From positions 30,327 through 94,326 of the forward strand of contig JAFEFS010000081.1 of NCBI GenBank assembly GCA_018240465.1: DNA of 64,000 nt, read 5' to 3'. The position numbers and the translations under genes were made by a program. This document shows, piece after piece, positions 35,612 to 44,389 of the stretch (the first letter of the stretch is position 1; every line of letters begins with the position of its first letter). Under the pieces are notes generated by a model. The model made no database searches, was not told the DNA's origin, and saw only the letters and a program-made list of their open reading frames with translations. The stretch is from Pseudomonadota bacterium. Its GTDB lineage: Bacteria; Pseudomonadota; Gammaproteobacteria; Xanthomonadales; Rhodanobacteraceae.

Positions 35612-36502
35612 ATGGCTCACCGCGTCCAGTTCGACTTCGAGATCGACTTCACCAACGGCGGCGGCATCCAGGGCCAGGATTTCCGCCTCGACATCGCGGG
35701 CGACGACATCTCCGACCGCGAACTTGCGGACTACCTCGTCGCCGATCTGCGCCTGCTCATGGTCGGCGCGGTGCGCATCCTCGACAAGCGCATCATCTCC
35801 GAGGCGCACAAGCGCGAGCCGATCGATGCACCGCGGCTGTCGCGCTTCATCGACCTCAGCCACACGATCGAACATGGCCTGGTCACCTACAAAGGCTTGC
35901 CCGCGCCGATTGTCTGCGACTATCTGAGCCGCGAGGCGTCGCGCGCGATCTACGCATCGGGCACCGAGTTCCAGATCGGCAAAATCGAGATGGTGACGAA
36001 CACCGGTACCTACCTCGACTGCCCGTTCCATCGCTACGCGGACGGCAAGGATCTTGCCGAAATCGCGATTGCGGCGATGACCGACCTCGACGCGATTGTC
36101 GTGCGCGCGCCGCACACGCCCGCGCAGGCGATCGACGCCGAGGTGTTCCGCGAGCGTGAGATCCGCGGTCGCGCCGTACTCGTGCATACCGGCTGGGACG
36201 TGCACTGGAACACGCCACGCTACTACGAGGGCGGGCCGTTCCTGACCGCGGCGGCGGCGCGGTACCTGCGCGACTGCGGCGTGTGCCTGGTCGGCATCGA
36301 CGCGCACAACATCGACGACACGCGCGGCGGCGAGCGGCCGGTGCATTCCACCCTGCTCGGCGCCGGCATCCTCATCGTCGAGCACCTGTGCAATCTCGGC
36401 GCGCTGCCGGACGAGGGCTTCGCCTTCAGCGCAACGCCGCCGAAATTCAGGGGAGTCGGCACGTTCCCGGTCAGGGCAATGGCCAAGCTGAGGCGCGCCT
36501 AG
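35612..36502 (+). CDS. Cyclase-family (kynurenine formamidase-like) protein with altered metal motif
   Basis: 296 residues. About 65 N-terminal residues form a separate small domain (VQFDFEIDFTNGGGIQGQDF). The rest is the cyclase/KynB fold: FIDLSHTIEHGLVTYKGLP at the start and VLVHTGWDVHWNTPRYYEGG further on. The metal motif, normally His-Thr-Gly-Thr-His-x-Asp-x-Pro-x-His, reads NTGTYLDCPFHRYADG. Two His ligands are thus Asn and Tyr, while the Asp and last His remain. That argues against plain kynurenine formamidase activity. Other family members with this Asn-Thr-Gly-Thr-Tyr form have unknown function. Confidence 0.8.
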   Translation: MAHRVQFDFEIDFTNGGGIQGQDFRLDIAGDDISDRELADYLVADLRLLMVGAVRILDKRIISEAHKREPIDAPRLSRFIDLSHTIEHGLVTYKGLPAPIVCDYLSREASRAIYASGTEFQIGKIEMVTNTGTYLDCPFHRYADGKDLAEIAIAAMTDLDAIVVRAPHTPAQAIDAEVFREREIRGRAVLVHTGWDVHWNTPRYYEGGPFLTAAAARYLRDCGVCLVGIDAHNIDDTRGGERPVHSTLLGAGILIVEHLCNLGALPDEGFAFSATPPKFRGVGTFPVRAMAKLRRA

Positions 36503-36607
36503 ACACGCAAAGACCACCGGGAACGCCAGCGGACGAGCGCATTTGCGTCGCGATCCGGTAAAATTCCGTAAAGCGCCCCTTAACGCCCCGGGCGCGACAC
36601 TCCGGAC

Positions 36608-37432
36608 ATGATAAAAAACGTCGAATACCTCCTGCCCGGCGGCCGCTCGGGCGTGCTGCTCATCCATGGCCTGACCGGCACCCCGACCGAGATGCGGTTC
36701 GTCGCCAAGGGCCTGCAGCGCCACGGCTTCAGCGTCTACGGCATGCAGCTCGCCGGGCATTGCGGCGACGAAGCCGATCTGCTCGCGACCGGCCGCAGCG
36801 AATGGTTCCAGAGTGTGCGCGAAGCAGCCGACAAGTTCGCCGCGCAAGTCGATCACCTGTTTGTCGCCGGCCTGTCGATGGGTGCGCTGCTCGCATTGCG
36901 TCTCGCCGCCGAGCGCCCGCAACAGGTCGCGGGACTCGGCCTCTACGGCACGACGTTCCGCTACGACGGCTGGACGATACCGTGGTACGGCAAGCTCTCG
37001 TTCCTGCTGCCGATGGCGGTCAGCGTCGGCATCGGCCGGCACGCCAGGTTCCACGAGCAGTTTCCGTACGGCATCAAGGACGAGCGCATCCGCCAGCGCA
37101 TCGCCGGCGCGATGCTCAGCGGGGCGAGCGACGAGGCCGGTCTGCCCGGCAACCCGTGGCCCTCGCTGGCCGAGTTCTATCGCCTGTCCTGGCGCGTGCG
37201 CAAGCTGCTGCCGCAGGTCAAGGCGCCCGCGCTGATCATGCACGCCAAGGAGGACGACGTCGCCAGCCTGGCCAACGTGCATCGCGCGGAGCGCGGCCTC
37301 GGCGGGCCGTACGAGACGGTGATCCTCGACAAGAGCTACCACATGATCACGGTCGACCAGGAACGCGACGTCGTCATCGAGCGCAGCGCCGCGTTCTTCA
37401 AACGCATCGCCGAAGGCAAGCCGGCGGCCTGA
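36608..37432 (+). CDS. Alpha/beta hydrolase, carboxylesterase-type
   Basis: A 274-residue serine hydrolase. SGVLLIHGLTGTPTEMRFVA holds the oxyanion loop and FVAGLSMGALLALRLAA the nucleophile Ser. The acid is in IMHAKEDDVAS and the His in KSYHMITVDQERD. It resembles bacterial monoacyl-glycerol lipase/Est30-like carboxylesterases. The next genes on the strand are an acyl carrier protein and a ketosynthase. It could therefore act as a thioesterase releasing an acyl chain, but this is inferred only from position. Confidence 0.85.
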   Translation: MIKNVEYLLPGGRSGVLLIHGLTGTPTEMRFVAKGLQRHGFSVYGMQLAGHCGDEADLLATGRSEWFQSVREAADKFAAQVDHLFVAGLSMGALLALRLAAERPQQVAGLGLYGTTFRYDGWTIPWYGKLSFLLPMAVSVGIGRHARFHEQFPYGIKDERIRQRIAGAMLSGASDEAGLPGNPWPSLAEFYRLSWRVRKLLPQVKAPALIMHAKEDDVASLANVHRAERGLGGPYETVILDKSYHMITVDQERDVVIERSAAFFKRIAEGKPAA

Positions 37433-37497
37433 TCGGTCGGCATTCAGTCCACGCGAAGCGCTTGCGTTATCATTGCCGCAACTACGGAGACCTTCTC

Positions 37498-37770
37498 ATG
37501 AGCCAAGTCCAGGACGCCGTCTTCGGCATCATCGCCAAGGAAGCGAACATCGACGTAAGCAAGATCACGCTCGACTCGACCTTGAAGGACCTCGAAATCG
37601 CCTCGCTCGATGCGGTGCAGATCATTTTCGAGATCGAGGACCACTTCAAGATCACGATGCCCGACCGCGACCCGAATTTCGATACCGAATCGGTGCGCGG
37701 CCTGGTCGAGGCGGTCGACAAGCTCGTCGCCGAAAAACCGGCGGGTACCGCGCCGCCGGCGGCCGGCTGA
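37498..37770 (+). CDS. Acyl carrier protein
   Basis: A 90-residue ACP: AVFGIIAKEANIDVSKITLD, then STLKDLEIASLDAVQIIFEI, then EDHFKITMP. The phosphopantetheine attachment Ser is Ser36 in Ala-Ser-Leu-Asp. It is not the primary AcpP (which has Asp-Ser-Leu-Asp and is followed by fabF in the fab operon). An Ala/Pro tail closes the protein. ACGGAGACC precedes the ATG at 37498. It forms a co-oriented group with the hydrolase and the ketosynthase, so it is probably dedicated to that ketosynthase. Confidence 0.9.
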   Translation: MSQVQDAVFGIIAKEANIDVSKITLDSTLKDLEIASLDAVQIIFEIEDHFKITMPDRDPNFDTESVRGLVEAVDKLVAEKPAGTAPPAAG

Positions 37771-37797
37771 AAAGTCGAAGAGCTGAGCAAAGCTTTA

Positions 37798-37874
37798 CCA
37801 CGAAGACACGAAGGCCACGAAGAAGAGCAACGAAGTATTCTCTGTTTTTCTTCGTGATCTTCGTGTCCTCGTGG
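37798..37874. repeat. 25-bp imperfect inverted repeat between ACP and ketosynthase genes
   Basis: CCACGAAGACACGAAGGCC... (37798-37822) pairs with CTTCGTGATCTTCGTGTCC... (37850-37874). The arms agree at 22 of 25 positions, with a 27-base loop. The units CACGAAG repeat tandemly within each arm. It looks like a dispersed palindromic element inserted into the operon gap and could act as an attenuator or mRNA-stability hairpin. Confidence 0.7.
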
Positions 37875-37905
37875 CACCTCCTTTGACCTTTCCATTTTCC
37901 GTTCC

Positions 37906-39129
37906 ATGAGCCACCCAAGACGTGTCGCCATCACCGGCATGGGCGCGATCACCGCGCTCGGCCATACCGCCGCCGCCACCTGGGCTGCGCTGAGCGAAGG
38001 ACGTTCGGGCATAGGCCCGATCGAGACCATCCCGACCGAACTGCTCAACGTCAAGATCGCCGCGGAAGTGCGCGGCTTTGATCCGGCGGCACACATCGAC
38101 AGCAAGAAGCTGCCGCTGCTCGACCGCGTCTCCCAGTTCGCCCTGGTCGCGGCGCGCGAGGCGGTGGCCCAGTCGGGCCTCGACTTCCGCGTCGGCGGTC
38201 GTGGCGAACGCAGCGCCTGCATCGTCGGCAGCGGCATCGGCGGCGAAGGCTCGCACAACGAGCAGTCGCGGCGCTTCTACGCCGACAAGAACCCGCGCCT
38301 GCACCCGCTCACGATCCTGCGCGTCATGGCCAACGCGCCGGCCTGCCACATCGGCATCGAGTACGGACTGACCGGACCCACGTTCGCCGTGGTCAGCGCC
38401 TGCGCCTCGGCCAACCACGCGATGAGCCAGGCCGCGGACATGATCCGCAGCGGCAAGGTCGAGTTCGCCGTAACCGGCGGCACCGAAGCCTGCGTCACCG
38501 TGCCGACGATGAAGGCGTGGGAGGCGATGCGTGTCACCGCCGACGACACCTGCCGGCCATTCTGCAAGCAGCGCCGCGGCATGGTGCTTGGCGAAGGCGC
38601 GGGCATCTTCGTGTTCGAGGAATACGAGCACGCACGCAAGCGCGGCGCCGTGATCCTTGCCGAATTCGCCGGCAGCGGCACGACCGCCGACGCGGCCGAC
38701 ATGGTGTTTCCGTCCGAGGTCACCGTCGCGCGCGCGATGCAGAACGCGCTCACCGATGCCGGCCTCAACCCCGAAGACGTCGGCTACATCAACGCGCACG
38801 GCACGGCGACGCCGGCGAACGATCCGACCGAGTCCAAGGCGATCCGGCGCGCGTTCGGTGCGCATGCCGACGTGCTGGCGGTATCGTCGACCAAGTCGAT
38901 GCACGGCCATGCCCTCGGCGCGGCCGGCGCGCTCGAGATGATCGCTGCGATCGGCGCGCTGCGCCACGGAATCCTGCCGCCAACCATGAACTTCATCGAC
39001 CCCGACCCGGCCTGCGACCTCGACTATGTGCCCAACGTAGCGCGCGAAAAAGCGGTCGCCGCGGTGCTGAGCAATTCGTTCGCGTTCGGTGGGCTCAACT
39101 CGGCAATCGCCTTGAAAAAGGCCGGCTGA
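37906..39129 (+). CDS. Beta-ketoacyl-ACP synthase (KAS I/II type)
   Basis: A 407-residue condensing enzyme. The catalytic Cys lies in FAVVSACASANHAMSQ (about residue 165), and the two active-site His residues in NAHGTATPANDPTE and STKSMHGHALGAAGALEM. This is the FabB/FabF order of Cys-His-His. It extends acyl-ACP by two carbons with malonyl-ACP. Its neighbours are an ACP 135 bases upstream and a hydrolase, rather than the fab operon, so a secondary-product or special fatty acid role is likely. The start is the ATG at 37906. Confidence 0.93.
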   Translation: MSHPRRVAITGMGAITALGHTAAATWAALSEGRSGIGPIETIPTELLNVKIAAEVRGFDPAAHIDSKKLPLLDRVSQFALVAAREAVAQSGLDFRVGGRGERSACIVGSGIGGEGSHNEQSRRFYADKNPRLHPLTILRVMANAPACHIGIEYGLTGPTFAVVSACASANHAMSQAADMIRSGKVEFAVTGGTEACVTVPTMKAWEAMRVTADDTCRPFCKQRRGMVLGEGAGIFVFEEYEHARKRGAVILAEFAGSGTTADAADMVFPSEVTVARAMQNALTDAGLNPEDVGYINAHGTATPANDPTESKAIRRAFGAHADVLAVSSTKSMHGHALGAAGALEMIAAIGALRHGILPPTMNFIDPDPACDLDYVPNVAREKAVAAVLSNSFAFGGLNSAIALKKAG

Positions 39130-39166
39130 GGCGCCGACTGCGCCGTCTGCAAGACGACGAAAAAGG

Positions 39167-39195
39167 TTGCCGAACCCCAGCCGTTCCGTTATTCT
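39167..39195 (+). promoter_or_regulatory. Sigma70-type promoter for tRNA-Val
   Basis: TTGCCG (39167-39172), a 17-base spacer and TATTCT (39190-39195) form a good -35/-10 pair. It is followed by a GC-rich discriminator (TGCGCCCCC), which is typical of stable RNA promoters under stringent control. The tRNA starts 44 bases after the -10 box. Confidence 0.6.
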
Positions 39196-39238
39196 TGCGC
39201 CCCCTTGCCGGAACCGGCTTGCGGCGCAGCTACGAAGT

Positions 39239-39313
39239 GGGCAGTTAGCTCAGCGGTAGAGCATCACCTTGACATGGTGGGGGTCACAGGTTCGATCCCT
39301 GTACTGCCCACCA
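39239..39313 (+). tRNA. tRNA-Val (anticodon GAC)
   Basis: The acceptor stem GGGCAGT pairs with ACTGCCC. The D-loop reads AGCTCAGCGGTAGAGC. The anticodon loop TTGACAT carries GAC for valine. The T-arm is ACAGGTTCGATCCCTGT. The CCA end is encoded (39311-39313). It stands alone, flanked by its own promoter and a hairpin terminator candidate. Confidence 0.96.
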
Positions 39314-39330
39314 CTTCGTACGCAGCCTCG

Positions 39331-39353
39331 CGGCCCGCAATCGGGCCGATTCT
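39331..39353 (+). terminator. Hairpin terminator candidate after tRNA-Val
   Basis: CGGCCCG, loop CAAT, CGGGCCG forms a perfect 7-bp stem (39331-39348), followed by ATTCT. The T-tract is short, so efficiency as an intrinsic terminator is uncertain. Confidence 0.5.
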
Positions 39354-39511
39354 CCACGTCTGCTTGCAACGCAATCGATCGTCCGGACCGGCGGCGGCCC
39401 CACCATCCATCCCACTAGCTTCCTCCGTTCGCTTCACCCAAACCTGCTCTCGCCACCGCGCATCGGCGGCGCACGGCATCGGGCGCCTGGTTCGCCGCGT
39501 TCGCGGCGGGA

Positions 39512-41545
39512 TTAGCTCAGCAGACCGAGCGCCTTCACGCGCTGCAACTCGTCGCGCACGCGCGCGGCTTCCTCGAACTGAAGATCCTGCGCGAGCTTGT
39601 ACATCTGCGCTTCGAGCTTCTTGAGCTTGGCCGCGAGCTGGTCTGGCGACAGCGCGGCATAGTCGGCCGCTTCCTCCGCAATGGCGAACGCGCGCTGCTT
39701 GCCGCGCTTGCCGCCGGCACGTTCCGCTTCGGCATCGGCGCGCGCGCCTTCCATGATGTCGGCGATCTTCTTCACCACCGACTTCGGCGTGATGCCGTGT
39801 TCGAGGTTGTAGTCGATCTGCTTCTGCCGGCGCCGATCGGTTTCCTCGAGCGCGCGTTTCATCGAGTCGGTGATGCGGTCGGCGTAGAGGATGGCCTTGC
39901 CGCGCAGGTTGCGCGCGGCGCGGCCGATGGTCTGGATCAGCGAACGGGTCGAGCGCAGATAGCCTTCCTTGTCCGCGTCGAGGATCGCGACCAGCGACAC
40001 CTCGGGCATATCGAGGCCTTCGCGCAGCAGGTTGATGCCGACGAGCACGTCGAACTTGCCCAGGCGCAGATCGCGCAGGATTTCCACGCGCTCGACCGTC
40101 TCGATGTCCGAGTGCAGGTAGCGCACGCGTACGCCGTGTTCCTCGAGGTAGTCGGTCAGGTTCTCGCTCATGCGCTTGGTCAGCGTGGTCACGAGCACGC
40201 GATCGCCGATCTTCACGCGTGCGTGGATCTCGCCAAGCAGATCGTCGACCTGGGTGCGCACCGGACGGATCTCGACCTCGGGATCGATCAGCCCGGTCGG
40301 CCGCACCACGAGTTCGACCACGTTGCCCTGCGAATGATTGACCTCGTAGTCGGCCGGCGTCGCCGAAACGTAGATCGTGCGCGGCTCGCGCGCGACGAAC
40401 TCGTCGAACTTTAGCGGCCGGTTGTCGAGCGCCGAGGGCAGGCGAAATCCGTACTCGACCAGATTTTCCTTGCGCGAGCGGTCGCCCTTGTACATGGCGC
40501 CGAGCTGCGGCACGGTGACGTGCGATTCGTCGATGACGAGCAGCGAATCCGGCGGCAGGTAATCGAACAGCGTCGGCGGCGGCTCGCCGGGCTTGCGTCC
40601 GGTGAAGTGGCGCGAATAGTTCTCGATGCCGTTGCAGAAACCGATCTCGGCCATCATTTCGAGGTCGTACTGGGTGCGCTGCTGCAGGCGCTGCGCCTCG
40701 ACCAGCTTGTTCGCCTTGTACAACTGGTCGAGGCGTTCCTTGAGTTCGGGCTTGATCGTCTCGATCGCGTCGAGCACGCGCTTGCGCGTGGTCACGTAGT
40801 GCGTGGCCGGATAGATCACGCAGCGCGGCTGCTTGCGCAGCACCGCGCCGGTGAGTGGATCGAACACCGAAATGTTCTCGACCTCGCCGTCGAACAGTTC
40901 GATGCGGATCGCGTCGAACTCGCTCTCGGCCGGGAACACGTCGACCACGTCGCCGCGCACGCGGAACGAGCCGCGATGCAGTTCGTAGTCGCCGCGCTCG
41001 TACTGCAATTCGGTCAGATGGCGGATCAGCTCGCGCTGGTCGACGCGCTCGCCGCGCGCGAGGATCAGGCGCATCGACAAGTAGTCCTCGGGGTCGCCGA
41101 GGCCGTAGATCGCCGACACGGTTGCCACGATCAGCGCATCGGGCCGCGACAGCAGCGCCTTGGTCGCCGACAGGCGCATCTGCTCGATGTGCTCGTTGAT
41201 CGACGAATCCTTCTCGATGTACGTATCGCTGGCGACGACGTAGGCCTCGGGCTGGTAGTAGTCGTAGTAGCTGACGAAGTACTCGACCGCGTTGTTCGGG
41301 AAAAACTCCTTGAACTCGCCGTAGAGCTGCGCGGCCAGCGTCTTGTTCGGCGCAAGCACGATCGTCGGCTTCTGGATCTGCTGAACGACGTTGGCGATCG
41401 TGAACGTCTTGCCCGAGCCGGTGACGCCGAGCAGAGTCTGGTTCGCGAGGCCGTCGTTGAAGCCGGCGACGAGGCGGCGAATCGCCTCGGGCTGGTCACC
41501 CGACGGCTGGAACGGGGAAACGAGTTGGAAACGGTCGGCGGACAT
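39512..41545 (-). CDS. uvrB: Excinuclease ABC subunit B
   Basis: A 677-residue nucleotide-excision repair helicase. Motifs: [19 protein letters not shown] (Walker A), the beta-hairpin region [28 protein letters not shown] (DEAD-like box), [20 protein letters not shown] (motif VI) and the C-terminal UVR domain ([20 protein letters not shown]). The start is placed at 41545 ([20 protein letters not shown]), which matches the usual UvrB beginning. Divergent from the Rieske oxygenase across 150 bases; I found no clear SOS box there. Confidence 0.98.
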   Translation of the reverse strand: MSADRFQLVSPFQPSGDQPEAIRRLVAGFNDGLANQTLLGVTGSGKTFTIANVVQQIQKPTIVLAPNKTLAAQLYGEFKEFFPNNAVEYFVSYYDYYQPEAYVVASDTYIEKDSSINEHIEQMRLSATKALLSRPDALIVATVSAIYGLGDPEDYLSMRLILARGERVDQRELIRHLTELQYERGDYELHRGSFRVRGDVVDVFPAESEFDAIRIELFDGEVENISVFDPLTGAVLRKQPRCVIYPATHYVTTRKRVLDAIETIKPELKERLDQLYKANKLVEAQRLQQRTQYDLEMMAEIGFCNGIENYSRHFTGRKPGEPPPTLFDYLPPDSLLVIDESHVTVPQLGAMYKGDRSRKENLVEYGFRLPSALDNRPLKFDEFVAREPRTIYVSATPADYEVNHSQGNVVELVVRPTGLIDPEVEIRPVRTQVDDLLGEIHARVKIGDRVLVTTLTKRMSENLTDYLEEHGVRVRYLHSDIETVERVEILRDLRLGKFDVLVGINLLREGLDMPEVSLVAILDADKEGYLRSTRSLIQTIGRAARNLRGKAILYADRITDSMKRALEETDRRRQKQIDYNLEHGITPKSVVKKIADIMEGARADAEAERAGGKRGKQRAFAIAEEAADYAALSPDQLAAKLKKLEAQMYKLAQDLQFEEAARVRDELQRVKALGLLS

Positions 41546-41695
41546 GCGGACAAGGTGCGGACGAAAGCGCGATCCGCAAGTGTAATCCAGCGCGGCGAAG
41601 CGAGTCGTTACAAACAATGCGCTGCTGACACGCGGCGGCAGCAGTATTGTAGGATGCGATGGGCTCCCGCCATCGTCACCATCCGGATCGCCGCC

Positions 41696-42823
41696 ATGAA
41701 ATCACGCACCTCACACGGCCAGCACACCCTCGGCCGCGAGTATTTCGTCTCGGACGAAATCTGGCGGGCCGAGCACGACAACATTTTCTACCGCTCCTGG
41801 ATGCTCGCCGGCCACGTCTCGCAACTCGAACAGCCGGGCAGCTACTTCCTGTTCGAACTCGGCAGCGAAAGCGTGGTCGTACTGCGCGACCACGATGGCG
41901 GACTGCGCGCATTCCACAACCATTGCCGGCACCGCGGCAGCAAGCTCTGCCGCGAGGCGCAGGGTACGCTCGGCAAGACGATCCAATGCCCCTATCACGC
42001 CTGGACCTTCGGTCTCGACGGCGCGCTGCGCGGCGTGCCGACGATGACCGAAGTCGCCGGCTTCGATCCGGCCGACTATCCGCTGCACACTGCGGCACTG
42101 ACGAACTGGGAAGGCTTCCTGTTCGTAAACCTGTCGTGCAATCCGCAGCCGTTCGCCGAAGCGCTGCCCGGCCTCGCCGACCGTTTCCGCCAGTGGCGCG
42201 GGCCCGAACTGCGCGCGGCCGCACGGCGCGAATACGAGGTCGACGCGAACTGGAAGCTGATCTTCCACAACTTCAGCGAGTGCTACCACTGCCCGCTGGC
42301 GCATCCGCACCTGAACAAGCTCACGCCATTCCGCAACTCCGAGAACGATCTCGACGAAGGGCCCGTGCTCGGCGGCCCGATGTGGATGAGCAACCGCGAC
42401 GGCAGCATGACCATGGGCGGCGAACGCTGCGCGCCCGCACTGCCCGGCATCACCGAAGCGGAACGCGGCAAAGTATACTATTACAGCCTGTTCCCGAGCG
42501 GCTTCCTCTCGTTTCATCCCGACTACGTGATGATGCACCGCGCCCTGCCGCTGTCGAAGGACCGCACGCGCGTGGTCTGCGAATGGCTGTTCCATGCCGA
42601 CGCGATCGCGGCGCCCGGATTCGATGCGAGTCCCGCGGTCGAATTCTGGGACCTGACCAACCGTCAGGATTGGGAATTGTGCGCCAACGCGCATCTCGGC
42701 GTGACTTCGCAGGCCTGGCAGCCGGGGCCGTATTCCGAACTCGAAAGCCAGCTCGCCGCGTTCGACCGCCAGTACCTGCGCACGCTGGGCGAAAACGCCT
42801 CCGGTGCGCGCCGCGCGGGCTGA
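41696..42823 (+). CDS. Rieske-type ring-hydroxylating dioxygenase alpha subunit
   Basis: 375 residues. The N-terminal Rieske [2Fe-2S] site is [12 protein letters not shown] and [13 protein letters not shown] (Cys-x-His...Cys-x2-His). The catalytic domain holds the bridging Asp region and the mononuclear iron ligands in [17 protein letters not shown]. It resembles the large subunits that act on choline/carnitine-like or aromatic compounds. No beta subunit or ferredoxin reductase gene is adjacent, so electron donors must be encoded elsewhere. An alternative ATG lies at 41654. The substrate is unknown. Confidence 0.9.
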   Translation: MKSRTSHGQHTLGREYFVSDEIWRAEHDNIFYRSWMLAGHVSQLEQPGSYFLFELGSESVVVLRDHDGGLRAFHNHCRHRGSKLCREAQGTLGKTIQCPYHAWTFGLDGALRGVPTMTEVAGFDPADYPLHTAALTNWEGFLFVNLSCNPQPFAEALPGLADRFRQWRGPELRAAARREYEVDANWKLIFHNFSECYHCPLAHPHLNKLTPFRNSENDLDEGPVLGGPMWMSNRDGSMTMGGERCAPALPGITEAERGKVYYYSLFPSGFLSFHPDYVMMHRALPLSKDRTRVVCEWLFHADAIAAPGFDASPAVEFWDLTNRQDWELCANAHLGVTSQAWQPGPYSELESQLAAFDRQYLRTLGENASGARRAG

Positions 42824-42892
42824 GCACACGCCGCGACCGGGCCGGGCGGGAAACTACCGCCGCATCGCCGCGACCCGTAGAATCAGCGCGGC

Positions 42893-44326
42893 ATGTCTTC
42901 GCTTGTCGATCCCTCCGCCGCAGCGCGCTCCGCGCAAAACCTGACCGCGCACGCGTTCGAACGTGCTACCGGCGCGACCCTGAGCGCGGGCAACGCGCTC
43001 GACCTTCTGATCGATGCGCGTGCGAATTTCGATCGCTGGCTGGCCGCGATTCGCGCGGCCCGGGCCAGCATCCTGCTGGAAAACTACATTGTCGCGGACG
43101 ATGCGGTCGGCCGCGAATTCCTGGCCGCGCTGAGCGAGCGCGCCGCGGCTGGCGTGCGCGTCTGCGTGATCCGCGACTGGCTCGGCTGCGTCGGCAATTC
43201 CAAGCCATCGTTCTGGCGGCCGTTGACCGACGCCGGCGGTGAAGTGCGCGCCTACAATCCGCCGCGCTTCGACAGCCCGTTCGCCTGGCTCGGCCGCGAT
43301 CATCGCAAACTGCTCGTCGTCGACGGCGGGATCGCCTTCGTCTCCGGCATCTGCGTCGCGCAGAAATGGCTCGGCGACCCGACGCGCGAGATTCCACCCT
43401 GGCGCGACACCGGCATCGCGATGCGCGGGCCGGCATGCGCTGAAATCGCGCGTGCATTCGCCGACAACTGGGCCCAGCTCGGAACGCCGCTCGCGCTCGA
43501 CATGCGCACGCCCGGAGCTGCCGGCGACATCGGCCTGCGCGTGATCGCGACCACGCCGAACCGTGCCAGTGTCTATCGCACCGATCTGTTCGTCGCCGCG
43601 ATGGCGCGCAAGACGTTGTGGCTGACCGATGCATATTTCGTCGGCTTCGCGCCCTATGTCCAGGCGCTGTGCGCGGCTGCGCGCGACGGTGTCGACGTGC
43701 GCCTGCTCGTGCCCGGAACGAGCAACCTCAAGCTCGTCGCGCGCTTCTCGCATGCCGGCTACCGTCCACTGCTCGAGGCCGGGGTAAAAGTATACGAGTG
43801 GAACGGCTCGATGCTGCATGCCAAGACCGCAGTGGCTGATGGACGCTGGGCGCGGGTCGGTTCGAGCAACCTCAATATTGCCAGCTGGCTGACCAATTGC
43901 GAGATCGACGTCGCGGTCGAGGACGAGGGTTTCGCGCAGAAAGTGGCGGCGCAGTACGAGGCCGATCTGCGCAACGCGACCGAAGTCGTGCTCGACGATC
44001 GCACCCGGCCCACGCGCTCGCCCGCGCGCCGCATGCGCGTGGGCGGCGGCAGCTCGAGCCGCGCCGCCGCGAGCACGCTGCGCCTGGTCAACACGGTCGG
44101 CGCGGCGATCGGCGGCCGCCGCCTGCTCGGCGGCGCCGATGCCGGCCTGTTGCCACCGGCCGCGCTGCTGCTGATCGTCGTCGCCACGCTGGCGGCGATC
44201 TGGCCGCGCCTCGTCGCGTGGCCGCTGGCGCTGCTTACATTCTGGATTGGCGCGAGCCTGCTGTTGCGCTGGCGCAAGCTGCGGCGCGAGCGCGGCAAGG
44301 TTGGCGCAGGCAAGTCGGCAGGGTAA
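42893..44326 (+). CDS. Phospholipase D-like / cardiolipin synthase-like protein
   Basis: A 477-residue member of the PLD superfamily with two HKD motifs: GRDHRKLLVVDGGIAFVSG and MLHAKTAVADGRWARVGSSN. The layout matches bacterial cardiolipin synthases (ClsB-like), which join phosphatidyl groups. A C-terminal membrane segment (PPAALLLIVVATLAAIWPRL, then LALLTFWIGASLLL) is attached to a basic tail. The N-terminus lacks the double helix of ClsA. It most likely acts in the inner membrane; the exact substrate is not certain. Confidence 0.87.
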   Translation: MSSLVDPSAAARSAQNLTAHAFERATGATLSAGNALDLLIDARANFDRWLAAIRAARASILLENYIVADDAVGREFLAALSERAAAGVRVCVIRDWLGCVGNSKPSFWRPLTDAGGEVRAYNPPRFDSPFAWLGRDHRKLLVVDGGIAFVSGICVAQKWLGDPTREIPPWRDTGIAMRGPACAEIARAFADNWAQLGTPLALDMRTPGAAGDIGLRVIATTPNRASVYRTDLFVAAMARKTLWLTDAYFVGFAPYVQALCAAARDGVDVRLLVPGTSNLKLVARFSHAGYRPLLEAGVKVYEWNGSMLHAKTAVADGRWARVGSSNLNIASWLTNCEIDVAVEDEGFAQKVAAQYEADLRNATEVVLDDRTRPTRSPARRMRVGGGSSSRAAASTLRLVNTVGAAIGGRRLLGGADAGLLPPAALLLIVVATLAAIWPRLVAWPLALLTFWIGASLLLRWRKLRRERGKVGAGKSAG

Positions 44327-44389
44327 CCTTGCCGCACCGCCTGTTTCTGCCCGTCATTCCGGCATGCGCCTGAACAACGGCATCCGTGC

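Noticed and set aside
41546..41695. SOS (LexA) box upstream of uvrB
   Set aside because: No CTGT-N8-ACAG or xanthomonad TTAGTA-type palindrome could be found.
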